Origin: Flavobacterium zhairuonense
GTDB lineage: Bacteria; Bacteroidota; Bacteroidia; Flavobacteriales; Flavobacteriaceae
Reading direction: 5' to 3'
Length of the DNA: 64,000 bases
Assembly: GCF_004352915.1 (NCBI RefSeq)
Contig: NZ_SJSY01000071.1
Coordinates: 1 to 64,000, forward strand
This document shows, piece after piece, positions 9,125 to 18,113 of this stretch (positions are counted from its first letter, which is position 1; the number at the start of each line of letters is the position of its first letter). Made by a program: the position numbers and the translations under genes. The notes beneath the pieces are model-generated. The model was not told the DNA's origin. It did not search any database and saw only the letters and a list, made by a program, of their open reading frames with translations.

Positions 9125-10453
9125 ATGCTTAAATCTTTAAAAACATATCAGCTTCTTTTTCTGCGGTTAATTTTGATTTTGGCAGGAATCGAATTTTCTA
9201 TTTATCTGCAAAAAATCAATTATGTATTTGCGCCCATTTTTGGCTTTTTGGTCGTTTTTCTGTTGATTGTTGAATTATATAATTATATAAAAAGCATCAT
9301 TTTGCTTTATGATAAAACGATTTCTTCAATTATTCAAAACGATTTTAGTTCTGATTTTTCGAAACATAAATCGGAAAAAAATGATTTGTTTCAGTTGTAT
9401 GATATTTTAAAAAACAAGCAAAACGAGCAGGTTTCGAAAGACATTATATATACTTCGATTTTAAATAATATTGAAACCGGAATTATTATTCTGCAAAAAC
9501 AGGAAAAAGATTGGAACGTTTTTTTGATGAACGATTATTTTTCGACTCATTTTAATGTTCCGAAATTCTCAAAATGGAAATATCTGAAAAGTCATTTACC
9601 TTCATTATGTGAGATTATCGAAAAAGATGATTTTCAGGAAATAAAAACGTCAATCGAAATCAGTATTAATCAGCAAAATTCGCAGACTTTTGTTTTACAG
9701 GCATCGCGAACGGAGATTTTTGAGAATGATTATTTTATTGTTTTGCTGGATTCGATTCAGAATGTTGTCGAGAAAAAAGAGAAAGATGCCTGGATTAATT
9801 TGATGAAAGTGATTTCGCATGAACTCCTGAATTCAATAACTCCAATTCGTTCCATTTGTCAAAATTTGCAAGATTTGGTTGAGCAAGATTCTTTATCAAA
9901 TGAAGATTTAGAAGACATCAAAAACAGCGTTGAAACAATGCTCAGACGAAGCGATCATTTGCAGAAATTTGTTGAAGGTTATCGAAAATTGGCGATGCTT
10001 CCTTCGCCAAAAAAGCAAAAATTAGAATTGAAAGATTTGGTGAATAATAGCCTCGATATTATGGAGCCAATGTTTAAAAAGGAAAATATCGAAATTGTAA
10101 ACTCAATTTCGCGTCATTATTCCATTACGGTTGATGCCCAGCAAATCGAACAAGTTTTAATTAATCTTTTGACGAATTCGATAAATGCGCTTAAAAAGAC
10201 AAATCAAAAACAGATTTTCATTTCAGCGGAAGCCAAAGAAAACAGAACTTTCATCAAAATTGCAGACACTGGAAACGGAATTGAAAAAGAAATCGAAAAC
10301 AAAATTTTCCTTCCGTTTTTCACCACCAGAAATGAAGGCGCAGGAATTGGTTTGACTTTATCCAAAAATATTATCGAAGCACACGGCGGTTATATCAATT
10401 ATAAAAATGAAAATGGAAAAACGGTTTTTGAAATTTGTTTGATTGGAGATTGA
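9125..10453 (+). CDS. Membrane sensor histidine kinase (NtrB/NtrY-like)
   Basis: 442 residues. Two N-terminal hydrophobic segments (~10-28 and ~34-54) form a membrane hairpin with almost no periplasmic loop, which suggests sensing within the membrane or cytoplasm. A PAS-like region (~110-215) precedes the H box VISHELLNSITPI with phospho-acceptor His232. The ATPase domain has the N box LINLLTNSINAL, G1 DTGNGIE and G2 GAGIGLTLSKNI. The short spacing after the regulator's stop indicates translational coupling. It is the presumed cognate kinase of the NtrC-type regulator. Confidence 0.93.
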   Translation: MLKSLKTYQLLFLRLILILAGIEFSIYLQKINYVFAPIFGFLVVFLLIVELYNYIKSIILLYDKTISSIIQNDFSSDFSKHKSEKNDLFQLYDILKNKQNEQVSKDIIYTSILNNIETGIIILQKQEKDWNVFLMNDYFSTHFNVPKFSKWKYLKSHLPSLCEIIEKDDFQEIKTSIEISINQQNSQTFVLQASRTEIFENDYFIVLLDSIQNVVEKKEKDAWINLMKVISHELLNSITPIRSICQNLQDLVEQDSLSNEDLEDIKNSVETMLRRSDHLQKFVEGYRKLAMLPSPKKQKLELKDLVNNSLDIMEPMFKKENIEIVNSISRHYSITVDAQQIEQVLINLLTNSINALKKTNQKQIFISAEAKENRTFIKIADTGNGIEKEIENKIFLPFFTTRNEGAGIGLTLSKNIIEAHGGYINYKNENGKTVFEICLIGD

Positions 10454-10542
10454 TTTATTTTTACTCAACTAAACCGCGTTATGGATTGAATGTTCATAGA
10501 TTTAATAAACAGGCTGAAAGCTTGCAAGTTGGAGCTTAAATT

Positions 10543-10606
10543 TAACCGCAAATTACACAAATTTTCACGAATTAATTTGTGTGAATTTGCGTAATTTGTG
10601 GTTTTT
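10543..10606. repeat. Long imperfect palindrome, CACGAATT/ACACAAATT family
   Basis: ACCGCAAATTACACAAATTT...(CACGAATTAATT)...GTGAATTTGCGTAATTTGTGGT folds on itself over about 60 bp. Related palindromes occur at 52557-52715 and 62858-62941. It is intergenic, after the kinase gene. Confidence 0.7.
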
Positions 10607-10690
10607 AGAAGCTGAAAGCTAAATGCAGTAAATAGTTTTGAACTATTTTTGAGGCCAATAAATTTATATTAGCATAAAACCAATTCCTTT

Positions 10691-11194
10691 ATGATTTTAG
10701 CCTTCGATACTTATTATTACGACAATAAAGCCAAAACAGTCTGCTTAGAATTTACAGAATGGAATCAAGAAAAAGATTTTAAAATTCACACCGAAATCAT
10801 TGATAATGTCTCAGAATATATTCCCGGCGAGTTTTATAAAAGAGAATTACCTTGTATTTTAAGTCTATTAAATAATATTGATTTAAAGTTAGTTGATGTA
10901 ATTATTGTCGACGGTTTTGTATATTTAGATGATGATGAAAAATATGGTTTAGGTGGCCATTTATATGAAAAGCTAGATAAGAAAATTCCAATTATTGGCG
11001 TCGCTAAAACGAATTTTGCCAGCATCGAAAAAGATAAAAAAGCGTTATTTAGAGGTGACAGCAAAAAACCTTTGTTTGTGACTTCTATCGGAATTGATTT
11101 GGAAGATGCTTTTCAGAAAATTGAAAGTATGGCGGGCGAATTTCGAATTCCGACTTTGTTGAAAGAAATGGACAGGTTAACAAAAGAACTTTGA
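10691..11194 (+). CDS. Endonuclease V-like protein (short form)
   Basis: 167 residues resembling deoxyinosine-specific endonuclease V (Nfi), which nicks DNA near deaminated bases. Visible matches are YIPGEFYKRELP (family YIPG..REYP), VIIVDGFVYLDD (family LVDGHG) and PIIGVAKT (family TIGVAKK). By motif alignment the metal ligands Asp35, Glu89 and Asp110 of E. coli Nfi correspond to Asp6, Glu52 and Asp74. It is ~55 residues shorter than Nfi, mainly at the N-terminus, and the usual His-containing GHG motif is replaced. The gene precedes the CGSS-tailed membrane protein by 7 bp, so the two may be cotranscribed. Confidence 0.8.
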   Translation: MILAFDTYYYDNKAKTVCLEFTEWNQEKDFKIHTEIIDNVSEYIPGEFYKRELPCILSLLNNIDLKLVDVIIVDGFVYLDDDEKYGLGGHLYEKLDKKIPIIGVAKTNFASIEKDKKALFRGDSKKPLFVTSIGIDLEDAFQKIESMAGEFRIPTLLKEMDRLTKEL

Positions 11195-11201
11195 AATATT
11201 T

Positions 11202-12572
11202 ATGGATAGAACCCTTTGGGCAGAAATTGAAAATTTCGATTTAGATAATCCAAATGAAGAATACGGATTTTCGACCAGATTAGCATTTGAAAACAGTTGG
11301 ACAATCTATTTTACAAAAACGGCTATTCTCGAATATAAAAAATTCATGTATTTGGCCGCAACTTCAAATGAAATGGTTTCGCCTTCAGAAATTGTTGATA
11401 TTGTTTGGCATCAGCATTTAATCTTTACTAAATCATATTCCGATCTTTGTGCAATTTTATCCAAAAGAATTGAACATATTCCGTCAACACACAATAAAGC
11501 CGAATTTGAAAAATTTAAGAAGGCAAAAGAGACAACTAAAAAATTATACGAGCTAAATTTTGGAGAACAGCCAAAAGAATTCTGGGATTATGATAATTCG
11601 CTCCAATCATTGAAATTAGATATTTCCAATCTGGATCTATCTATACTGAAAATAATTTTTTTGGGATGCATGTTGCTTTTAATTTTTCCAATTTCGTTAT
11701 TGCTCAAACCTGTTTTAGTTCAAATTGGAAATCCAGATTTTGCCTGGTATTATGTTTTTTTATTTGCTATTGGAACGATCTTGTTAATGCAGTATGTAAA
11801 AAAACATGCAGAGAAATTGATTCAGAATTTGAAAGCCACAGTGCTTATTAAGAATCTCATTCCTTTTGAATTAGTCTTTTTTCAAAAAAACCGATTAGAT
11901 TTTGTTATTCACGGAGTTGTAAATAACTTAATTGAAAACAAAAAAGTAGAGGTTTTAGGCAAATATTTAAAACTGACTGATGAAAAATTAAGCGATAATC
12001 TATATGAAAATTGTGTTATCGAAATTATGAAAGAATATGATTTGATGCCGTATTGGCAATTAAATCAAGCGCTCAAAAACAAGCCAATATTTGCTCAGTT
12101 GAAAAAATCAGTTGAAAAAATTAGAGATGAAATCATTAATTCGAAACAATTTTTGTGGAGTATAAAAGTCGTATTGTTTGTTTTTGGATTTCTTTTGAGT
12201 ATTGGTTTCAGTAGAATAATTATCGGAATTTCAAGAGAGAAATCAGTCGAAAACATTACTGTTGTGATGATTTTGTTGCTGTCGATTTCAAATTATTGTT
12301 TCAAGAAAATGACGAATTTTTTGTTTGAAAAAGCAGTTCTTTCAAGCTTCAAAAACGAAAAAAAGGATAGTAACGAAATATTAGATTGGCAGTGGAGGTA
12401 TTTTTTGTATGGTGGGCTTGCATTTTCATTTATTCCTCTCGCGACACATATTAATCATAATTTTAGTTCTTCTGGAAATGGTTCCAGTTGTGGAAGTTCG
12501 TGCGGGAGTTCCTGCAGTAGTTCGTGTGGAAGCTCTTGTGGCAGTTCCTGTGGTGGCTGTGGCGGAGATTAA
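11202..12572 (+). CDS. GRDP/TIGR04222-like membrane protein with a Cys-Gly-Ser-Ser tail
   Basis: 456 residues in three parts. The N-terminal ~130 residues match the glycine-rich-domain-protein (GRDP) type: FSTRLAFENSW, EYKKFMYLAA, and the WHxH-like motif VDIVWHQHLIFTKSYSDLC. The centre has hydrophobic TM segments (~147-168, ~178-196, ~325-348, ~352-367, ~404-421). The last ~28 residues are a low-complexity tail in which seven Cys fall mostly at every fourth residue (GSSC repeated). As I recall, similar proteins with Gly/Cys-rich tails are grouped as TIGR04222; their function is unknown. The tail is encoded by ~12-bp DNA repeats (about 12484-12566), so its length may vary between strains. Metal binding or post-translational modification of the tail is possible but only inferred. 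Confidence 0.8.
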   Translation: MDRTLWAEIENFDLDNPNEEYGFSTRLAFENSWTIYFTKTAILEYKKFMYLAATSNEMVSPSEIVDIVWHQHLIFTKSYSDLCAILSKRIEHIPSTHNKAEFEKFKKAKETTKKLYELNFGEQPKEFWDYDNSLQSLKLDISNLDLSILKIIFLGCMLLLIFPISLLLKPVLVQIGNPDFAWYYVFLFAIGTILLMQYVKKHAEKLIQNLKATVLIKNLIPFELVFFQKNRLDFVIHGVVNNLIENKKVEVLGKYLKLTDEKLSDNLYENCVIEIMKEYDLMPYWQLNQALKNKPIFAQLKKSVEKIRDEIINSKQFLWSIKVVLFVFGFLLSIGFSRIIIGISREKSVENITVVMILLLSISNYCFKKMTNFLFEKAVLSSFKNEKKDSNEILDWQWRYFLYGGLAFSFIPLATHINHNFSSSGNGSSCGSSCGSSCSSSCGSSCGSSCGGCGGD

Positions 12573-12605
12573 GCTGTTTAGATTTTCTTCAAATAATTAT
12601 AAATA

Positions 12606-13370
12606 ATGAAATTGCTCATTCAATCCCTTTTACCAGACGCTTCTATTTCGCATTTTGTTCATAGCTTTTGGATGGTGGAAAACAAATCGGGAAAGGATAT
12701 TCCTGGGACGATTCTTCCAAACGGAATGGCCGATATGACGTTGATGAAAATGAATTCAGAAGATTTGGAAATTTCAATTCGCGGATTGGATACAGTTCCG
12801 AGTCAAGTTAATATTGCTAAAGATGTGCGAATATTTTCTGTTGGATTTAAACTTTTGGCAGTAGAATATTTATTTGGAGATTCTATAAAAGAGGTTTTGA
12901 ACGGTGGAAAAACGATTCCGAATGATTTTTGGCAATTTGATGAAATTGATACAGAAAGTTTGGAAAATTTTCAGAAAAAAGTAACTCGGAAGATCAATTC
13001 AATTTCCATAAAACCAATAGATGACAGAAAGAAAAAACTGTTTGAATTGATTTATGTTTCGCACGGAACAATTACAGTAAATGAACTTTCTGAAAAAGTG
13101 TTTTGGAGCAGTCGTCAGATTAATAGATATTTTAATCAGCAATTCGGAATTTCGCTTAAAGAATATTGTAAAATTTTGCGTTTTGGATCTTCGTTTAAAG
13201 ATTTAAGCGAAGGCAAACTTTATCCCGAATTAAATTTCACAGATCAAAATCATTTTATCAAAGAAATCAAAAAATACTCGGGCGTTACGCCAAAAGAACT
13301 CAGCAAAAATACCGATGAACGTTTCATGGATATTTTAGCGATTAAAAAACTGCCTCCACAAAACGACTGA
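12606..13370 (+). CDS. AraC-family transcriptional regulator
   Basis: 254 residues. The N-terminal ~135 residues form a sensor part without an obvious enzyme signature. Residues ~145-245 form the double HTH of AraC/XylS proteins, with ISLKEYCKILRFGSSFKDLS for the helix-linker and FTDQNHFIKEIKKYSGVTPKEL as the classical second HTH. The Tet(X)-like monooxygenase gene starts 61 bp downstream on the same strand, so local control of that gene is the simplest hypothesis. The inducer is unknown. Confidence 0.88.
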   Translation: MKLLIQSLLPDASISHFVHSFWMVENKSGKDIPGTILPNGMADMTLMKMNSEDLEISIRGLDTVPSQVNIAKDVRIFSVGFKLLAVEYLFGDSIKEVLNGGKTIPNDFWQFDEIDTESLENFQKKVTRKINSISIKPIDDRKKKLFELIYVSHGTITVNELSEKVFWSSRQINRYFNQQFGISLKEYCKILRFGSSFKDLSEGKLYPELNFTDQNHFIKEIKKYSGVTPKELSKNTDERFMDILAIKKLPPQND

Positions 13371-13403
13371 TTTTTACTATTTCAGCAACTGCTTTCTTCG
13401 CAA

Positions 13404-14562
<1,159 letters not shown>

Positions 14563-14674
14563 ATAAGGTCGCATTTTTATAGTTATTTATTTACTAATTA
14601 TTGCATTAGGTTAAAGTTTTGATTTTATTTGTATAACTAAATTTAAAATTTAATCCTAAAACCACGACCAAATT

Positions 14675-14923
14675 ATGGCTGCTAAGAAACCAGAAGAAAT
14701 GAGCAATGAAGAATTGCTTAAAAATGAAAAACTAATAAAAACGATGCTTTACATGTTGATATTTTTCGCCTTGATCTTGTTTGCGGCGGGAATTTGGCTG
14801 ACGATCGTACAACATAAATTTAGCGCTTTAACAGTTGTTCCACTATCATTAGGAATAATCGCATTGGCAAATGCAAACAATTTAAAAAATTTGCAGAAAG
14901 AGAAAAAAAGCAGAGGATTGTAA
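14675..14923 (+). CDS. Small two-TM membrane protein, unknown
   Basis: 82 residues: a charged N-terminus (KKPEEMSNEELLKNEKL) followed by two hydrophobic stretches (~24-44 and ~52-67) with a short linker, then a basic tail (KEKKSRG). I do not recognise a named family. It stands alone between the Tet(X)-like gene and the SMR gene, with a good terminator right after it, which supports a real transcript. Function unknown. Confidence 0.65.
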   Translation: MAAKKPEEMSNEELLKNEKLIKTMLYMLIFFALILFAAGIWLTIVQHKFSALTVVPLSLGIIALANANNLKNLQKEKKSRGL

Positions 14924-14940
14924 AAAATATTCTCTAAAAC

Positions 14941-14972
14941 AAAAAACTCCTTAATTTCTTAAGGAGTTTTTT
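14941..14972. terminator. Rho-independent terminator
   Basis: AAAAAACTCCTTAA-TTTC-TTAAGGAGTTTTTT, perfect arms. The same hairpin recurs at 28966-28993 and in a variant form at 26433-26463. Confidence 0.9.
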
Positions 14973-15008
14973 GTTTTTATAGCTTTATTGGAAATCTCTA
15001 AGAACTAA

Positions 15009-15064
15009 TTTCAGGTTTCAAGTTTCACGTTAAGTTAAGTAACGTGAAACCTGAAACTTGAAAC
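15009..15064. repeat. Imperfect palindrome of GTTTCA/TGAAAC units
   Basis: The left arm TTTCACGTTA (15023-15032) pairs with TAACGTGAAA (15040-15049), and further TTTCAGG/CCTGAAA and CAAGTTT/AAACTTG units lie outside. Related GTTTCA units appear at 46440-46503. It lies just 3' of the SMR gene and may double as its terminator. Confidence 0.6.
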
Positions 15065-15080
15065 AAAAATATATATTTTT

Positions 15081-15407
15081 TTAGTGAGAAACCGCTTTTA
15101 AACCCACAATGGAACCAACCAAAGTTGCTAAAAAGAATAATCTCCAGAAAGCAGCAGGTTCTTTAAAAATAAAGATTCCAACCAATACAGTTCCGACTGC
15201 GCCAATTCCTGTCCAAACTGCGTAAGCAGTTCCAAGAGGTAGTGTTTCAGTCGCTTTCATTAATAAAAGCATACTTACAGTTAAAGATATAAAGAAGCCA
15301 ATGTACCAATAGTACATTTCTGTTCCAGTTGTTGTTTTTGCTTTTCCGAGACATGATGCGAAGGCTACTTCAAATAGACCTGCAATGATTAAAATAATCC
15401 AGTTCAT
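15081..15407 (-). CDS. SMR-family exporter, SugE/Gdx-like
   Basis: 108 residues, four predicted TM helices, the standard size for small multidrug resistance proteins. The proton/substrate glutamate is present (GLFEVAFA, Glu13). The block PLGTAYAVWTGIGAVGTVLVG is characteristic of the SugE/Gdx branch, whose members often export guanidinium, unlike the EmrE/QacE drug exporters. I looked upstream for a guanidine riboswitch and saw no recognisable structure. A Crp/Fnr regulator gene on the same strand ends 253 bp upstream. Confidence 0.9.
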   Translation of the reverse strand: MNWIILIIAGLFEVAFASCLGKAKTTTGTEMYYWYIGFFISLTVSMLLLMKATETLPLGTAYAVWTGIGAVGTVLVGIFIFKEPAAFWRLFFLATLVGSIVGLKAVSH

Positions 15408-15522
15408 ATAGTTAAATTTTGTGCTGCAAAGTTCCTTTATGAAAATCGGAAAAAATTTAACAAATGATAAAAAATGAAATTATTTTTACCGTTTCGTTCA
15501 ACAAGGAAAATCTAATTTAATC

Positions 15523-15617
15523 TGCTAAAATCTTTTATAATCTGCGTGAAATACTTTTTGCGTTGAATTTTTTTCACGCAGATTCATACAGATTATAGCA
15601 GATTTGCTCAGATTTAA
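15523..15617. repeat. Palindromic repeat, AATCTGC/CACGCAGATT family
   Basis: ATCTGCTAAAATC...TATAATCTGCGTGAAA on the left mirrors TTTCACGCAGATT...GATTATAGCAGAT on the right. It fills most of the gap between the SMR gene and the Crp/Fnr gene. Related copies lie at 34141-34235 and 50717-50766. Confidence 0.65.
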
Positions 15618-15660
15618 ATATAATCTAATGGGTGAAATTGCAAAAAATCTCTTAAAAAGG

Positions 15661-16221
15661 TTATTTTAATTCTGCCCGAATTCTGCTTAAACTGACTTGA
15701 GTAATTCCTAAGTAAGAAGCAATATGTCCTAATTGTACTCTTTGCAATAATTCAGGATGATCTTTCATTAATTCTGAATATCTTTCAGAGGCATTTTTGA
15801 ATTGCTTAGAAATTAGACGTTCTTCGGTTTTGATTAATTCCTTTTCAGCGAATTTCCGACCCCAGTTTGCAATATGAACATCTTCATTAAAGAGTTTTCT
15901 AAGATTTTCAGTTTTGAGTTCATATAATTCACAATCTTCCAGAAGTTCGATATTTTCATATCCCGGTTGGTCTTCCACATAACTTTTCATTGAAATTACG
16001 GTTTCGCCTTCTTTTCCAAACCAAAATGTGACTTCATTATCTCTTTCTACAAAAGCTCTTACCAATCCTTTTTTTATAAAATAAATATTAGATTCAATTT
16101 TATTTGCTTTTAATAAAATATGTCCTTTTGAAAAGGCAATTTCGGAGACATTGTTTCGCAAAGCCAATTTTGACTGTTCAGGAATTTCATAAATAAGATC
16201 AAGGATTTTGAAAATATCCAT
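15661..16221 (-). CDS. Crp/Fnr-family transcriptional regulator
   Basis: 186 residues. The N-terminal cyclic-nucleotide-binding-like beta roll (GHILLKANKIESNIYFIKKG, then VTFWFGKEGETVIS) leads to a central helix and a C-terminal HTH (LGHIASYLGITQVSLSRIRAEL). Size and layout match the small Crp/Fnr regulators of Flavobacteriaceae. It has no Fe-S cysteine cluster. It lies between the RND pump operon and the SMR exporter, all on the minus strand, so a role in controlling efflux is plausible but unproven. Confidence 0.87.
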   Translation of the reverse strand: MDIFKILDLIYEIPEQSKLALRNNVSEIAFSKGHILLKANKIESNIYFIKKGLVRAFVERDNEVTFWFGKEGETVISMKSYVEDQPGYENIELLEDCELYELKTENLRKLFNEDVHIANWGRKFAEKELIKTEERLISKQFKNASERYSELMKDHPELLQRVQLGHIASYLGITQVSLSRIRAELK

Positions 16222-16291
16222 AAATGGAATTTTAGTATTTTAGAATAAAGGTAAAAAGTAAACGGGAAATGAGCGAAGTTTTAATAAAAAA

Positions 16292-16318
16292 ATCCCATTT
16301 CATTTTTTGAAATGGGAT
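16292..16318 (-). terminator. Terminator of the RND efflux operon
   Basis: ATCCCATTTCA (16292-16302) and TGAAATGGGAT (16308-16318) pair perfectly. On the minus strand a T run follows. It lies 3' of the outer-membrane factor gene. Confidence 0.85.
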
Positions 16319-16378
16319 ATAAAACAACCTCTGCGATGAGCTATTATAAACAGAAGCGATTTTTGACCAAAAATTAAA

Positions 16379-17869
16379 CTAATTTATTCCTCCGCCTAAA
16401 GCTTTGTAAAGCAATACTTGTGAGTTTGCATTTCGAAGTTGGATATCTACAAAATCCAATTCGGCCTGCAATTTATTTTTTTGTGCGTTGATGATTTCCA
16501 GATAATTGGCATAACCGCTCAAATACAAATCGTTTGAGACATTTACGGCAATTTCGAGGTGATCGATTTCGTTTAGTTTGTATTTCAAAACATCTTCGTA
16601 AGCTTCGTTTCTATGCAGTAAAGCGCTCAATTCGTTGAACGCTGTCGTCACTGCATTTTGATATTGAAGAAATGAGATTTCCTGTCTTCTGTTTGAAACA
16701 TAAAATTCCTGTTTAATCTGACCTTTATTGAAAACAGGAGCCGTTAATCCGCCCAATAATTGCCAAGCGAAAGAACCAGCATCAAAAAAAGTGTTGAACG
16801 AAAAGGAATTGAAACCTGCATAACCGCCTAGATTTACCGTTGGGAAAAAGGCAGCTCGAGCTGATTTAGCATCTGCATTGCTTGCTAATAATTCGAAGTA
16901 GGCTTCAGAAACATCTGGTCTTTTGTGAATGATAGAATCTACGCTTATTTTTTGATTTAAAACCTCTAGATGTCCTGCTAGGAAATCGCTACTTCGGTCA
17001 ATTTTTCCGCCATATTCCCCCAAAAGAGTCAATAAAGCTTTTTCAGTCTGATCGATACTTAATTTTAGTTCTGAAGCTTCGGCATGAATGTTATTGTTTT
17101 GTGCATTGAACTGTTGTACAGCTAATTCTGTAGCTTTTCCAACAGATCTTTGTGCTGAAACAATATCTAACGCTTTTTCCTGAGTTTTTAAGTTGTTATC
17201 ATAAATCGACTTTTGTTTGTCTAATGCAATCAGTTTGAAATATAAGTCGGCAACATCACTTAAAAGGCGAGTTTGCAACAATCGCATTCCTTGTTGTGAA
17301 GCAAAAAATCGTTGTTGAGCTGCTTTTTTTCGATTGCTCAGTTTTCCCCAGATATCAGCTTCCCAAGAAACTTTTGCTCCTAGAAAAAAGTTAGGAGTTA
17401 CATCCTCGTTGATTCTTTGTTTGTCTGTAATATTCTGAGAAAAGTTAGTGTCAAAGTTACCAACGCCTTCCATCGTATATTTTCCGTAATGTGTTCCCGA
17501 AGCATCGGCAACAAAATCTAAAGAGGGAAGAAGCGCCAGTTTTGCCACTTTTAAATGCGAATTGGCAATTAAGATTCTTTCCTGCATGATTAAATAGTCA
17601 GGATTTTTGGCAATAGCTTTCTTTAATAAAGCTTCTAGTTTCGGGTCTTTAAAAAAGGTTTCTGTTTTTAATGGAATAAAAGTCTCGTTTGATGCTTCTT
17701 TTCTTTGTGCATCAAAATTTTCTGGAAGCTTTGCAGCGTCTAGTTTAGTACTGACTTTTGGTGCAGAACAAGCTGTCAAAAGTAAAATTCCGGTTATTAC
17801 AACGGCACTTTTAGTTGTCCTTAGAAACTGTACATCAGCATTTTTATATTGATTTAATATGTCTTTCAT
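16379..17869 (-). CDS. RND efflux outer-membrane factor (NodT/OprM family lipoprotein)
   Basis: 496 residues. An N-terminal hydrophobic segment ends in the lipobox LTAC with Cys34. The rest is the duplicated helical-barrel OEP fold, with LLSDVADLYFKLIALDKQ and a C-terminal half containing AFFPTVNLGGYAGF. It provides the outer-membrane channel of a tripartite pump. It is the third gene after the adaptor and the inner-membrane pump on the same strand. A 244-bp palindromic intergenic stretch separates it from the pump gene, which could lower its expression relative to the first two genes. Confidence 0.92.
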   Translation of the reverse strand: MKDILNQYKNADVQFLRTTKSAVVITGILLLTACSAPKVSTKLDAAKLPENFDAQRKEASNETFIPLKTETFFKDPKLEALLKKAIAKNPDYLIMQERILIANSHLKVAKLALLPSLDFVADASGTHYGKYTMEGVGNFDTNFSQNITDKQRINEDVTPNFFLGAKVSWEADIWGKLSNRKKAAQQRFFASQQGMRLLQTRLLSDVADLYFKLIALDKQKSIYDNNLKTQEKALDIVSAQRSVGKATELAVQQFNAQNNNIHAEASELKLSIDQTEKALLTLLGEYGGKIDRSSDFLAGHLEVLNQKISVDSIIHKRPDVSEAYFELLASNADAKSARAAFFPTVNLGGYAGFNSFSFNTFFDAGSFAWQLLGGLTAPVFNKGQIKQEFYVSNRRQEISFLQYQNAVTTAFNELSALLHRNEAYEDVLKYKLNEIDHLEIAVNVSNDLYLSGYANYLEIINAQKNKLQAELDFVDIQLRNANSQVLLYKALGGGIN

Positions 17870-17910
17870 TGTTTAATTTTATTTGTTCAATCTTTTGTCT
17901 AAATTTTTAT

Positions 17911-18105
17911 TTTAACACATAGAAACATAGATTTTTTATTCTCAAAAGGGAGTTGAAAGAAACTAGTTTCTAACACATAGCTGAATGAACATAGTCCAAA
18001 GTTTCAACTTTGGGATCTGGTGATTACCATACAACTATGTTTATTTAAGTTAAGTGAAACGCCTTTAAACGCTTTCCAAATCCTATGATTCTATGTGTTT
18101 AAAAA
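17911..18105. repeat. Inverted repeat of CACATAG/CTATGTG units inside the RND operon
   Basis: AACACATAGAAACATAGATT (17914-17933) mirrors AATCCTATGATTCTATGTGTTT at the right end. Further CACATAG and CTATGTTT copies and a CAAAGTTTCAACTTTG-type hairpin lie between. It occupies the gap between the pump and OMF genes. Confidence 0.65.
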
Positions 18106-18113
18106 ATTACACA

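Noticed and set aside
12409..12606. 65-residue ORF rich in Val/Ala overlapping the CGSS tail
   Set aside because: It is a frame shadow of the 12-bp repeats encoding the Cys-rich tail.
15408..15520. Guanidine riboswitch upstream of the SugE/Gdx-like gene
   Set aside because: I saw none of the conserved guanidine-I/II/III motifs; the region is AT-rich plus a dispersed repeat.
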